DNA from: Adenophora triphylla var. japonica
Taxonomy: Eukaryota > Streptophyta > Magnoliopsida > Asterales > Campanulaceae
DNA: 64,000 bases
Direction of reading: 5' to 3'
Assembly (NCBI GenBank): GCA_022495995.1
Contig: JAFEMH010001247.1
Location: 124,001-188,000 of the forward strand
Shown here: positions 1 through 10,021 of the stretch, in pieces
How positions within the stretch are numbered: position 1 is the stretch's first letter
Layout of the letters: each line of letters begins with the position of its first letter
The notes under the pieces: generated by a model
Databases searched by the model: none
Seen by the model: the letters and a program-made list of their open reading frames with translations, nothing else
Told to the model about the DNA's origin: nothing
Position numbers and translations under genes: made by a program

Positions 1-514
1 CGAGTAGGTTCAGGATACCTGTTCCTGACACGAGGGAGCCCCAGTATACTCTGCCGCCTGACAGCACTGTGAGTACACTTTAGGGTCTTTTCCCTTTTCC
101 AAATTTCTTTGCTTTCTGCAATTTTGAACCTTTCTTGAGATTTTTCCTGAGTTTTCTTTCTCTTCTCAGGTTCCTGCTCGCTCATACGATGGATTGGTAC
201 GGCAGAACAGGGGCTGGAAGGATGTGTGACGGTCGCTTCTGAGGAAGTTGGCATGCGCTTCCAGGGCTGGGGCAAATGTGCAGGAGCCTATGCGCAAAAG
301 AAGGCACATTGGGAGAACGACATCTACCTCCTCGGCCTCAGAGTACTCCTCTAATGCCATGCCTCGGGGACAAGGCCCCAATACCAGCATCCTGGAGCAG
401 CTAGAAGAGTACGAGCACGTGAACGTGAACCTTTCTGATGTGAGTGACACGGAGGACTTGATGAGGGATCCTAGCTTCTATGAGATAAGCAGCGACGAGG
501 AGTCGGAGGCTTAG
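1..514 (+). pseudogene. 3' end of a second plant-mobile-domain-like gene (partial)
   Basis: Two pieces read as the end of a gene whose start lies left of the window. The first 74 bases read RIPVPDTREPQYTLPPDST in one frame and are followed by a GTGAGT donor. A CT-rich tract ending TTCTCAG at about 170 is the matching acceptor. The last exon runs to the stop at 512-514 and ends with an acidic tail (DLMRDPSFYEISSDEESEA). One in-frame TGA lies near 229, so the copy is probably dead. The piece DPVRIPEVG near the end of the ORF at 1048-2487 resembles RIPVPD here, which is why I relate the two genes. Function is unknown; antisense mobile-domain ORFs are known companions of Tat-type retrotransposons. 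Confidence 0.45.
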
Positions 515-1047
515 GATTCCTTAGAATTGACCTAGGAGGCAGGAAACAAACAATGAACACTTTTTTATGCACATTTTATTTGTATTTCGTTTTATTTGGG
601 CGCCGATGGGGCGAAAACAATGTATTATTATTTTATTTACCTTTCTAATTTATGCTTTATGAATTTGCATATTACTTGAGCCTCGGGGCAGTTTTTTTTC
701 TTGGAATTGGGGCTGAAAATGGGCAAGAATGACTTGTGATGACATATAACTGTATGGTTGGTGTTTGGACATGTTTTTGCATAGGTTTCATTGAGAAAGT
801 GGGGTGAGAACTCCACTTGGGCAGCAACTTTGGTTGCTGCAGATTCTTTTCTGCAGATGGCAAATGAGGCCGTCCGCCCAGGTCTTGAGAGCAAATGAAG
901 CCGTGCGGCTAACAGTTTTGTCTGGACTGGTTTTTTCCAAAATAAAACCTAGGCTTGGCCATTTTATTTCATTTTCACCCTAGACTTGTCCCAATTGATC
1001 CCAAAGCATATTTTTGACCAAAAGACATCAACTTTGATCGCCTTGCA
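515..1047 (+). promoter_or_regulatory. Leader of the antisense mobile-domain ORF with a GCCG-palindrome pair
   Basis: No convincing ORF. Two related motifs, AGGCCGTCCGCCC at about 867-879 and AAGCCGTGCGGCT at 898-910, lie about 30 bases apart. The same pairing of 'ATGA(A/G)GCCG' motifs occurs in the Tat1 LTR (20018-20062) and in the Tat1 leader (18182-18226). A weak TATA-like AAAATAAAACC lies near 940, between the motifs and the ORF start at 1048. A promoter role is inference. Confidence 0.35.
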
Positions 1048-2487
1048 ATGGAGAAACCCGTTAGATTGCAAAAGGGGAAAAGAGACCGTTTTCTATCCGA
1101 TCTTCAATCTTGGATGAGGCATAACTTTCAATCCAACAAAAGGCTGTTCGATACCACTTTCAAGATCAAGTCTTTGTGGCATTTGAAGGATCTCCCGCCC
1201 GATTGGGACCTTTTGAGAGCCGCGGCGAGGTTTTGGGATGTCCGGAGACATGTTTACTGCTTTTCTTACAATGAGCTCGTCCCAACCCTCGAAGACTTCC
1301 GAGCCTTGATTGGGGGTCCAGAAATTGAGGACATATCGATTCCTCTGATTGAAGACGTGCCGGTAGCAGTAAAGTTGGCATCTTTTCTGCAAATCTCTCT
1401 GGGAGAGGCTGAGGGGATGATGGTAGCCCTTGATCGGGTTGACCTTTCTGATATCCCAAGCAGGTTCGGGTTTCCGGATACATCGACGACCACTGTGGCT
1501 ATGGATGCCTTTATCCTCTGTGTGTTCTCGTCTCTGTTCACAGCCGAGTCTGTGGGGATCTGTCATGGTGGCCTCTTGGACATGGTCAGGGATTGTAGGG
1601 CTGGGAAGGACATTGTCCCATTGGTTTTGGGTGAGACCCTGCATGGTATTGACAGGATGGCTAGGGGAGACCATTTCATGAGGTCTGGGAGCCCGGCTGT
1701 GTTGACTTTGTGGCTACAGGAGAGGCTCGGGGCTTTGCCGACTCAGTGCCCTTGGGTGATTTCTCGGAGGGGCGTACCTAGGCAGCAGGACCAGGGTGAC
1801 TGGGAGCTGATGATGGCTAGGTTATCCACTTCGGATATTAACTGGTGGGTACCTCACTGGAGGTTGCAGACCCGGAGGACATTTCAGGAGTCCTATGTGG
1901 TGAGGGTTCCAGGGTTTTCTTGGTCATCTTTCTACGTACCCTACTTGGTATCCAGGCAGTTCGGGGCCTTACAGGAGCCGTTGGGCGATTGGGAGGACAT
2001 CTGTACCATGGAGGTGGTACCTTTAGACATGAGGGATCCAGCCAGCTTCTCATTCTTCTCGAGGGCTTGGACACATGTTGCTTTTCCACCCAGGTCCATT
2101 CTCAAGAGCAGGAAGAGTACTATCTTGACCACAGCCTACTTGGACTGGTACGAGAGGGAGATGGGAGCGACTCAGGTCATTCTGGGAGAGAGACGTCAGG
2201 CTTTATTGGGGGCTGACTGTGACTCGAGTTGGACTCTGAGGGAGACTGAAGCTAAGGCAAGTCGCCATAACCAGTCGGGTGACCTTATCAGAGATATGGA
2301 GGCTCGATATGAGAGACTATCGGAAGTCGCTCCCTTGACTGAGGCTCAGAGGGAGGAAGTGCGGACTCGTGCCCGGGTTGAGAGGGCACTTATTGACACA
2401 GGTTTGATGGAGGATCCAGTGAGGATACCTGAAGTTGGGATGAGGGAGACCGACATCTTAGAAAAGAAGAGGAAGAACACTCGATGA
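1048..2487 (+). CDS. Plant mobile domain (DUF7745-like) protein, antisense to Tat1 pol
   Basis: Intact 479-residue ORF starting with ATG. The N-terminal half has the pattern I associate with plant-mobile-domain/DUF7745 proteins: SLWHLKDLPPDWDLLRAAAR, then FWDVRRHVYCF, then ELVPTLEDFRALIGG (residues about 45-95). The C-terminal part (about 390-479) is charged and probably helical. No signal peptide or membrane segment is visible. It lies downstream of integrase on the opposite strand, the usual place for the extra ORF in Tat elements. These domains are thought to derive from host genes; their molecular function in the element is unknown. The ORF is open although pol beside it is full of lesions. 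A longer spliced form is possible, since GTAAAG and GTAAGA lie just after the stop. Confidence 0.75.
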   Translation: MEKPVRLQKGKRDRFLSDLQSWMRHNFQSNKRLFDTTFKIKSLWHLKDLPPDWDLLRAAARFWDVRRHVYCFSYNELVPTLEDFRALIGGPEIEDISIPLIEDVPVAVKLASFLQISLGEAEGMMVALDRVDLSDIPSRFGFPDTSTTTVAMDAFILCVFSSLFTAESVGICHGGLLDMVRDCRAGKDIVPLVLGETLHGIDRMARGDHFMRSGSPAVLTLWLQERLGALPTQCPWVISRRGVPRQQDQGDWELMMARLSTSDINWWVPHWRLQTRRTFQESYVVRVPGFSWSSFYVPYLVSRQFGALQEPLGDWEDICTMEVVPLDMRDPASFSFFSRAWTHVAFPPRSILKSRKSTILTTAYLDWYEREMGATQVILGERRQALLGADCDSSWTLRETEAKASRHNQSGDLIRDMEARYERLSEVAPLTEAQREEVRTRARVERALIDTGLMEDPVRIPEVGMRETDILEKKRKNTR

Positions 2488-2765
2488 GGTCGAGGTAAAG
2501 GTAAGAAGACCAAAGAAGACTCAGTGAATGACAACTGATAGATCTTTTCTTAGGATTCCCTTATTGCCATTTGCAAACACAATAGTTTTATTAGGCATTT
2601 TATTGCATTTTAGATCTTTGTAGCAGGTTAGCAGAGTCAAGAGTAGACCGTGCTTGAACTCATCAAGAAGTTTTTAACTTGTAATGAACAAGAGATATTA
2701 TCTTAGAAATTATAAGACGCATTTCATGGAAACTTTTATTGTCTTATTTATTGTTTAGACCGAAC

Positions 2766-2837
2766 CATTGCTGGCTACCTACGTTCCCCTTTTACAAGAA
2801 AGACTAAGGGGCTCAGGTCTTCGTAGTTCATTCTGGT
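2766..2837. other. Conserved stem-loop of Tat-type elements, copy 1
   Basis: CTACG at 2779-2783 pairs with CGTAG at 2822-2826, and CCCCTT at 2786-2791 pairs with AAGGGG at 2806-2811. Homologous hairpins lie at about 47634-47692 and 52081-52138 with different inner-stem sequences that still pair. It sits between integrase and the antisense ORF. Function unknown. Confidence 0.5.
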
Positions 2838-2875
2838 GAACTATCGGGATTTTTGTTCTTTTGGTTTTTTTTTTT

Positions 2876-3066
2876 ATGTGCAACCCTGTCTTTTGCCTAG
2901 ACCGCCCCTTTTTGGGTTTTTCAGCCTAGCTGGGCATTACTCTTTTTGCACTAAGATTTTTTCTTCTTTTTTTTTTTATGTGCAACCCTGTCTTTTGCCT
3001 AGACCGCCCTTTTTTGGGTTTTTCAGCCTAACTGGGCATTACTCTTTTTGCACTAAGATTTTTCTT
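2876..3066. repeat. 102-bp tandem duplication in a pyrimidine-rich tract
   Basis: Two near-identical copies, beginning ATGTGCAACCCTG at 2876 and 2978, each include GCCTAGACCGCCC and GCATTACTCTTTTTGCAC. On the minus (element) strand the surrounding T-runs are A/G-rich, as expected downstream of integrase in an Ogre-like element. A diverged copy of the unit lies near 48760-48835 in the Tat3 region. Confidence 0.75.
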
Positions 3067-3097
3067 TTTTTTTCTTTTTTTTTTTATTCTTTTTTTT

Positions 3098-4591
3098 TCA
3101 GACATAGTACCTACAGAGCTTATCGCCGTTGACCGGGTGAACAAAGGGGTTGCCATCCAAGTCTGCAAGCTTCATGGCTCCTCCCGATAGTATCTTCTGC
3201 ACCACATACGGGCCGATCCAAATGGGTTCCCACTTTCCCAGGGGGTTGTCTCTGGTAGGGGGCTTCACTTTCAACACTAAGTCACCCTCTTTGATGTCCC
3301 TGGCTTTGACTTTCTTGTCGAATGCCTTGGCCATTCACCTCTGGTAGGCTCGGGTGTGCTCCATGGCTTTGAGCCTTCTTTCATCGAGCAGGGCTAATTC
3401 ATTGTGCCGGCTGCGCAGCCACTCTACTTCATTGACACTGTTTTCCAGGAGGACCCTTAATGATGGGATTTCCAACTCCACTGGCAACACTGCTTCCATC
3501 CCGTATGTTAGGGCAAAAGGAGTTTCTCCCGTGGCTGTTCTAACAGACGTCCTGTAGCCCCAGAGTGCTAGGTGCAGCTTCTCAGGCCAGTCACGACCAC
3601 GGGTGGCCATTTTTTGAATGATCCGTTCGAGCGTCTTATTAGCAGCTTCCACGGCTCCATTAGTTTGAGGTCTGTATGGGGACGACTTGTGGCGAGTGAT
3701 TCTGAATTCTGACAGCAATCTATCGCATTCCCCTTCAAAGTGCGACCCGTTATCTGAAATGACCTTGTTGGGCACCCCATATCTGAACATAATGTTTTCT
3801 TTGATGAATTGGGCCACTTTTCTGGAAGTGAGGACCTTGTAGGACTTGGCCTCTACCCACTTGGTGAAGTAGTCGACTGCTACTAACACGAATTCGTGCC
3901 CATTGCTTCCCGCCGGGGCTATCTTCCCTATCACATCAATACCCCAAGTTGCAAACGGCCAAGGAGTCATCATGCAGTATAGGTCATGAGGCGGGAGATG
4001 GTTGAGGTTGGAAAACCGTTGGCATTTGTCGCACGCTCGGACATGGTGGATACAGTCTGTTTCCATGGAGATCCAGTAGTAACCCATTCTGAGGATCACT
4101 TGCATCAATGCTCTGGCATTCATATGAGGACCACAGGGACCATTGTGGACTTCGTTCATCAACTCTCTGGACCTTTCTTGGGTGACACACAAAAGGAGTG
4201 GTCCCTGGTACCGTTTCTTGTACAGATCGCCCCCTAGAATGACATAATGGGAGGCTAACCATTTCAGGGCTTGCAAGCTCTTAGCTTTAATGCCTTCTTT
4301 CGGTCTACCTTCTTCGTCTCTGAAAAAGGACTCTCCATCTTTGAGGAACTGGTAAATCTGACTGTACCAGGGTTCCTTGACAGGCTCGGGTCCCAAATCT
4401 ACTTCACAACAGAAAGTCGGGGCTTCTCTTCTACCCACTCTGAAGGGTTTTATGGCTTTTCCCTCGGGGATCTCTACCAGTGAGGCTAGAGTAGCTAGGG
4501 CATCTGCGAATCTGTTCTTTTCCCTTGGCAGGTAATGGAAGGTCACTTCTCTGAACTGCTCAGTCAACTCTTCCATGTAGGCATGATACCG
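3098..4591 (-). pseudogene. Tat1 pol: integrase
   Basis: Integrase joins element DNA to the host chromosome. The reading frame runs from about 4591 to 3098 with one in-frame TGA at 3335-3337, which separates the core from the C-terminal tail (VKARDIKEGDLVLKVKPP). In order: an HHCC zinc-binding region ending HVRACDKCQRF, then the catalytic acidic triad in WGIDVIG, ISDNGSHF and NGAVEAANKTL. Sequence quality is otherwise good, so this copy is not very old. It follows the archaeal-type RNase H in the same frame, from which a TAG at 4592-4594 separates it. Inactive because of the two stops. Confidence 0.85.
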
Positions 4592-4861
4592 CTAAAGATT
4601 AGGGTCCACAGTCTTCCATTTGTTGGAGACCTGGTTGATGATCAGGGCTGAGTCTCCATAAACTTCGAGTTCCTTGACATTTCTTTCTAAATCAGCCTCC
4701 AAACCAGCAATGCAAGCTTCGTATTCGGCGACATTTTTCGTGGCAGGGAAATTCAACTTGAGGGCTATGGGCGTGTGCTCATATTTCGGATCGACCAGTA
4801 GCATCCCTACGCCATTTCCTCTTTTGTTAGCAGCTCTGTCAAAGAATAGCTGCCATCGGTT
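4592..4861 (-). pseudogene. Tat1 pol: second (archaeal-type) RNase H
   Basis: The minus-strand frame carries the three acidic motifs expected of the extra RNase H of Tat elements: FFDRAANKRGNGVG, NVAEYEACIAGL and VYGDSALIINQV. The domain degrades RNA in RNA-DNA hybrids and is additional to the normal Ty3-type RNase H upstream. It is flanked by two in-frame stops, TAA at 4862-4864 before the domain and TAG at 4592-4594 after it, with no frame change. Both look like simple point mutations. This domain is the main reason for placing the element in the Tat/Ogre lineage rather than in chromovirus or Athila lineages. Confidence 0.85.
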
Positions 4862-5616
4862 TTAAGGCTCAACTACGAAGATCCCTTCGTCTGGGAATTG
4901 GGGTTCAGGCCCGTGATCCTCATTACTAGAGAAGTCTGCCAGATGGTCTGACAACGCTTGACCCTTGATAGCCTTTCTCGTCACATAGTTGATGTCATAC
5001 TCAGCCAAGAAGAAGGACCACTTTGCTAGACGCATCGAGAGGGAAGGCTTGTCAAAGATGTACTTGATGGGGTCCATTTTCGAGACCAAATTCACAGGGT
5101 AGGCTTGCATGTAGTGCTTCACTACCGACTACCTGCACTCCCCGCACAAGTCTTTTCACATGCTGAGTAATTGAGCTCACTTCCCTGCAGCTTCCGGCTG
5201 ACAAAGTAAATGGCATTCTCTACCCGAGAGTCTTTCTTCTCCTGATCAAGCATAGCCCCAACTGCTGTATCAGTGACAGTGAGATAGAGCAGAAGAGGTT
5301 TCTGTCTATGTGGGGGGAATAGCACCAGAGGATATACTAAGTATGCCTTGATTTGGTCAAAGGCATCTTGGCATTCCTTGGTCCATTCTGTGTCTACATT
5401 CTTCCTCATGAGCTTGAAGATGGGCTCGCACATGGTAGTCAACTGGTTGACGAAGCGGCTGATGTACTGCAGTTTGCCCATAAAGCTTTTGACTTCTGTC
5501 TGGGTTCGAGGTGGCCTCATATCCATAATGGCCTTGATCTTTTGGGGGTCGACTTCGATGCCTCGCTCTGTGACCATATACCCAAGCACTTTTCCCTTGT
5601 CACTCTGAAGGTGCAT
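4862..5616 (-). pseudogene. Tat1 pol: Ty3-type RNase H and connection
   Basis: From 5616 downwards the frame carries the RT thumb/connection (QTEVKSFMGKLQYISRFV), then the RNase H start LLLYLTVTDTAVGAMLDQ and AIYFVSRKLQGSELNYSACEKTC. Around 5110-5150 the frame shifts: the region between ACEKTC and KHYMQAYPVNLV is scrambled, consistent with a small insertion. The second part (4862-5122) has FDKPSLSMRLAKWSFFLAEY and GQALSDHLADF, the usual end of this RNase H. The frame also differs by one base from the RT ORF (break near 5596-5606). Degenerate. Confidence 0.8.
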
Positions 5617-6584
5617 TTGGCAGGGTTTAGTCTCATGGAATGATGTCTCAGTCTCTCAAAGAACTTTCGCAGGTCAACAAAGTGTTGTCCATCCTCGCCT
5701 TTGGAGTGGATTATCATATCGTCGACGTAGACCTCAATCGCCTTGTGGATCATGTCATGAAAAAGTGCGGTCTCTGCCCTCTGATAAGTAGCCCCGGCAT
5801 TCTTAAGCCCAAACAGCATCACTGTATAACAGTACGTTCCCCACGGTGTGGTGAAGGCTGTCTTTTCTTGGTCCTCCTCGGCCATCTTGATCTGGTTGTA
5901 GCCAGCAAAGCCATCAACAAAGGATTTGACTTCGTAGTTAGCAGTGGCATCCACCAGAATGTCTATGTTTGGCAAGGGATAATCGTCTTTGGGGCTGGCT
6001 TTGTTCAGATCCCGAAAATCTACACAGCAGCGCACCTTCCCATTGGCCTTGGTTACGGTCACAATGTTGGATAACCATGTCGGATATTCGATGACTCTGA
6101 TGAATCCTACCCGCAGTAGCTTCTCAATCTCTTCTTTGACCTGTAGAGACCACTCTGGCTTGATCTTTCTCAGCTTCTGTTTTACTGGCTTAGCATCTGG
6201 TGCTAGAGGGATTCTGTGCTCCACTATTGAACTGTCTAGCCCCGGCATATCCTTGTATGACCATGCAAAGACGTCCATGTATTCTCTGAGCAGATTGACC
6301 AGTCTGTCCCGTTCAACCCCCTGGAAGAAGTTTCCAATCTGTGTCTCTTTAGGTTCCTCGACAGTACCCAAATTCACACTTGTCAAAACCTCCTCGGCAG
6401 CTTGGGCCCGGTTTTCCTCTTTGTCTGTAACCTGCTTAAAGATTTCTTTAATGTATTGTTCGTTTAGTGTGTTTGCATCTTGTTCAAATGATTCATTATT
6501 AACTGTTGTTAAGTTTTGAGTTAATTTATCATTTGTTAAGTTGGCAATAAGGGGATACTCAGAAAGATCTGTCATTTCATTCAA
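5517..6584 (-). pseudogene. Tat1 pol: reverse transcriptase
   Basis: RT copies the element RNA into DNA. Visible motifs in order: VDVFAWSYKDMPG upstream of RT, WLSNIVTVTKANGKVRCCVD (fingers), LPNIDILVDATANYEVKSF, MLFGLKNAGATYQ, and the active-site box YVDDMIIHSKG. The frame is open from the nominal start to the end of RT, where a one-base shift near 5600 moves the thumb into another frame. The frame is also open a little upstream of 6584 (EGLTPEDYEYVTNV). The catalytic aspartates are present, so the loss of function comes from the shift and downstream stops rather than the active site. Confidence 0.9.
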
Positions 6585-6759
6585 AGCAAGAGGAAAGATG
6601 ACATTGGTTACATATTCATAATCCTCAGGCGTGAGGCCTTCGGATGACTCGGAGGACTGGAATTCAAAGATTCCTGACTCAACTGACTCTTGACCCTACT
6701 GACTCTGGACCCTACACTACTTATTGACTCGAAGTGTTTGACGCGGGTTGGACTGGGGT

Positions 6760-7034
6760 TTACTCTTTCCTGCTTTTGCCCTGGGGAGTAGCAGTCTTGT
6801 CAGCATTCTTCAGAAAGTTGGAAACTTTGAACTGATCGAAAACTTGTCGGAAATCATTGGTAGGCCGGTACCTTGGAAAAACTGTAAGGGGAGCTAGGGA
6901 AGCATGATGCAACTCCTCAGCAAGCTGGTTCGTAACAATCGGGCTCATTGACTGGAGAGTCTGGCTCATCTTATCAATACACTGCTGATAAGTCATTTTC
7001 TCTTTACTGATCTTTGATATCACAACCTTGTCAG
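6760..7034 (-). pseudogene. Tat1 pre-RT region ORF, downstream half
   Basis: Minus-strand frame beginning VVISKISKEKMTYQQCIDKM and ending at a stop at 6760-6762. It is the continuation of the ORF at 16314-16833. If the nested element and one copy of its target duplication are ignored, the two halves read as one uninterrupted ORF of about 264 codons. It lies between the (missing) gag-protease and RT. I do not recognise a domain; it has the low-complexity basic character of the Ogre region before RT. Confidence 0.6.
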
Positions 7035-7039
7035 TGTAG

Positions 7040-8616
7040 TGTTGGGATGTTAACCTAACGGTTTATTTATATCCGCAAGCGCACGGGCTATTGTAATATA
7101 GCGGGTGCAAGTACGGGTCGATCCCACAGAGACAGGGTTTATTTTGGGGATATTTTTGTCTTTAGAATTATAGAAAAGATTGGGGAAAGATGAAGTTTGA
7201 TTTTGAAAATAAAAAGAACATAAACAGAAAATACTTTAATAAAATTCTTATAAAACGAAGCATTCTCGGGATTGAAAATCATACACATAATATTGTTCAT
7301 CAAATTGTCTTTGTCTTAGAAATATATGTTTTCATTTAAATCAAGGATGGTATGTTAAGACTACGCTACTTCGGGTTAAGACAGTAGCGTTTGTATTCTT
7401 CACTAATTATGTCCTAACTGTTTGAGATTTTCGTTTATGTTACCCCCGCCCTGTCACAAACGGGCATTCCGGCTTATCTCTAGCTGGCCATAATTAGTAA
7501 GAATCCATTAAGAACGAGAGTCAACATACTTTCCATTAAAGGAACATCCCTAGGCCGTTGAACTACTTTTGTGATCAATGGAACCTAGTTTCTTTATATG
7601 GTTCTGTCAATCGAGATTCTCCGCTAGGTCCATCTCTCAATTGACTGAATCATACAAATTGGACGTCTCCAAAATGTAAGGCATTTAGAGTTTAACATAA
7701 AGAAATTGTTTTAGATGAAGATAGAAGACAAGACTTTTCATTTTTAGATGATGAACATATATGCTTTTGAGTTTCCAACCCCAAGAATAAGGGGGATTTA
7801 CTCACTAGACATCAAGAACATATAAGTAATTAAAGATAAAAGATAAAGTAAGAAGACTTATGATGAAGATAGAAGGCAAATGGCTGAAAATATGCTTCAC
7901 TTTTATTGCTTTACTCCAAGGTACTTCAAGAACAAATATATGAACTTTGATCTTCAAATATTCTTTGGAAATTGATCTCACAAGTACTATCTAATGGAAT
8001 ATCACTCAAATTCTGTATATATCTCGTCTATAATATATGTCTAAGACTGATTACAAAGGGTCTTTTTATAAGGGGGAGGGAACTCTTCAAGAAGGTGCTT
8101 CCAAAAGGTGCCTTTTAATCTGCAGTCACCACTTTGCACGGCCGTGTCAAGGGTTTTGCACGGCCGTGCACCCTTGGCGCCAGTTTTGAATTTGAATTGG
8201 GAAGACTTGCACGGCTGCTCCGAGACTAGCTGCACGGCCTCTCTGAGGTTGGCACGGCCAGGCCAGTTCATTGCTCGGCCACTCCATGATTTTGGGGCCA
8301 AAATGGTCTGTCATGGCCTTAAGTGCACGGCCGCTCCATCAATTGTTGCACGGCTGCTCCTCCTGGATTTCAGCTTGTGTGTTTGATTTGCTTTGTTGTT
8401 CCTCCATGCTTTTGAACCAAAGTGTCCAAGCATCTTATTGATCATAAAAAGACTCTAAAAACCTGTCTAAAATGCATAAAACATACCAAAAGCGTAAAAT
8501 CTAATAAAATAGAGAAAGTAAGTAAAAAGTACTAAAAATGCTATGAGAAATGATGTTTTATCCATGTAAAAGTATATAAAACTTAGGATAAATGACTATA
8601 TAATAGTCACTTATCA
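7040..8616 (-). repeat. Athila-1 LTR, 3' LTR in element orientation
   Basis: Begins TGTTGGGATG and ends TTATCA in window orientation. In element orientation U3 starts at 8616. A palindrome array lies at 8137-8360, a TATA box (CTTATAAAAAGA on the minus strand) at about 8063-8074, and the GCAAG...CGGGTCGATCCCACAG segment typical of Athila LTR ends at about 7075-7127. ORFs called inside this LTR are translations of the repeat array and are not genes. Confidence 0.93.
8137..8360 (-). promoter_or_regulatory. CACGGCCGTG / ACGGCCGCTCC array upstream of the LTR TATA box
   Basis: Contains TGCACGGCCGTGCA (8157-8170, a perfect 14-bp palindrome), CACGGCCGTG (8137-8146), and further CACGGC(C/T)G(C/T)TCC variants up to about 8358. 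The TATA box lies about 65 bp downstream in element orientation. The same array is in the other Athila LTRs at about 15835-16060, 32257-32475 and 42881-43105. Confidence 0.6.
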
Positions 8617-10021
8617 AACTCCCCCACACTTAAGCTTTTGCTTGTCCCCAAGCAATTTTAAGATGAAAATACGAAGAGGGAGAAAAAGAAAAGAAAAGCG
8701 AAAATGATCCCTCAGAAAATAAAGTAGCAAGCCTTTAAATGCTTTTTGGATAATGCCTTCATCTTTCTAGTCATATTTTGTATACCTTTAAAAATTTATT
8801 AGGAAGAAGCATTTTGGGGATATTTTTAAAGAGATAATTTGTAAGACAATAACCTAATATAGCATATATAGAATTTGATCAAGTAAAGCATGCTAGAAGG
8901 ATAAATCTTAGATTCATTTCTTGGTAGAAGAGAAGCTTTCACTCTTTAGAGTGATTTTTGAGAAAAATGAATTTATTTCTTTAAAATGTACAAGAGAAAG
9001 TATAAACATTTATTCACAAACTAGAAGTTCCCGAAGAATTGCATTGCATTTTTGAATCACAAGGGCGGAAAAATGGATGATGGTAGTGGAAAAATCTCAT
9101 CAAAGTTTCAACAAATTTATCTTATTTTTGTACGTGTTATATTTTTGCAAAAGACCTTAGTTATTTTTTATCCTTTCAAGTAGGAGACATTGTGGCTGCG
9201 AACCCCATGTTCCTAATACTTAGATCAAGAATACTTTTGGATATTACTCCCACTTGGCAAGGAAGCATCGTCGCAGCGAACGCCGTGCCCCGAGTTACTT
9301 AGAAAGTAATAGGTTTCTTTTTGCTTTTAAGGCTTGGTGACTAAGTCACTCTTTTTAGCAATAAGATAAAAATGTCTAACTTTGATTTGATTTGTGGAAA
9401 TGGAAAGATGGAATTTTGATGAAGAGGTGTGATTCAAGGGATGCAAAACAAAGGGTGCTTCTAATAAGGGAATAAACATTTAATAATAAAAAAATGTACA
9501 ATCTTAAAGAAATATTTTCACTATATTTTTCATAAAAATGACCAAGTGTAGATTGCTAAAGATTCCTTCTAATCAAATATTTTTTTCTTGATAAAACCCT
9601 ATATTTTGCTATACTAACTTATGAGGCTTTCAATTATTTCTAAAAAATATCCCTATATTTTTCTCCTTATAAATCTCTAAGTTTATAAAAAATATGAGAG
9701 GAAAGACAAATAGGCATTATTCTAGGGCAAATGGCAAGCATAGAAATAATGATTATGGATCATCATAGGGATTATTACTTTTTTTATATATATACTATAC
9801 ATGCATAAAACGAAAATGCAACTAAGTTAAAAAGAAAAATTTACACTAGAAAGCAAGTAAAATTAAACTTGAAAGCAAGTAAATTCTAAACTAGAAAGCG
9901 AAAAAAATAAAAAGGATAGATATACCCCCCCCCCACACTTGAAATGAACATTGTCCTCAATGTTTCAAGGAACAATGTCAAAATCTGGGGGAGTAAAGAG
10001 AAAAACTTTAAAAATAAAGAC
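8617..10021 (-). other. Athila-1 3' untranslated region with polypurine tracts
   Basis: AT-rich with no supported ORF. Directly inside the LTR, the minus strand reads GTGTGGGGGAGTT (about 8617-8631), the expected polypurine tract priming plus-strand synthesis. A second tract, GTGTGGGGGGGGG, lies at about 9928-9940. The sequence around 9185-9200 is the unoccupied version of the site where a copia element sits in the related element at 33302-39191. Confidence 0.7.

Noticed and set aside
1093..1674. Minus-strand ORF of 193 codons opposite the mobile-domain gene
   Set aside because: Shadow of the real plus-strand ORF; no domain and shorter.
8041..8386. ORFs on both strands in the Athila LTRs (also at 15699-16083, 32134-32579, 42785-43203), with repeated RPCK/GRPC peptides
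   Set aside because: They are translations of the CACGGCCG motif array, occur identically in every LTR copy, and overlap the promoter.
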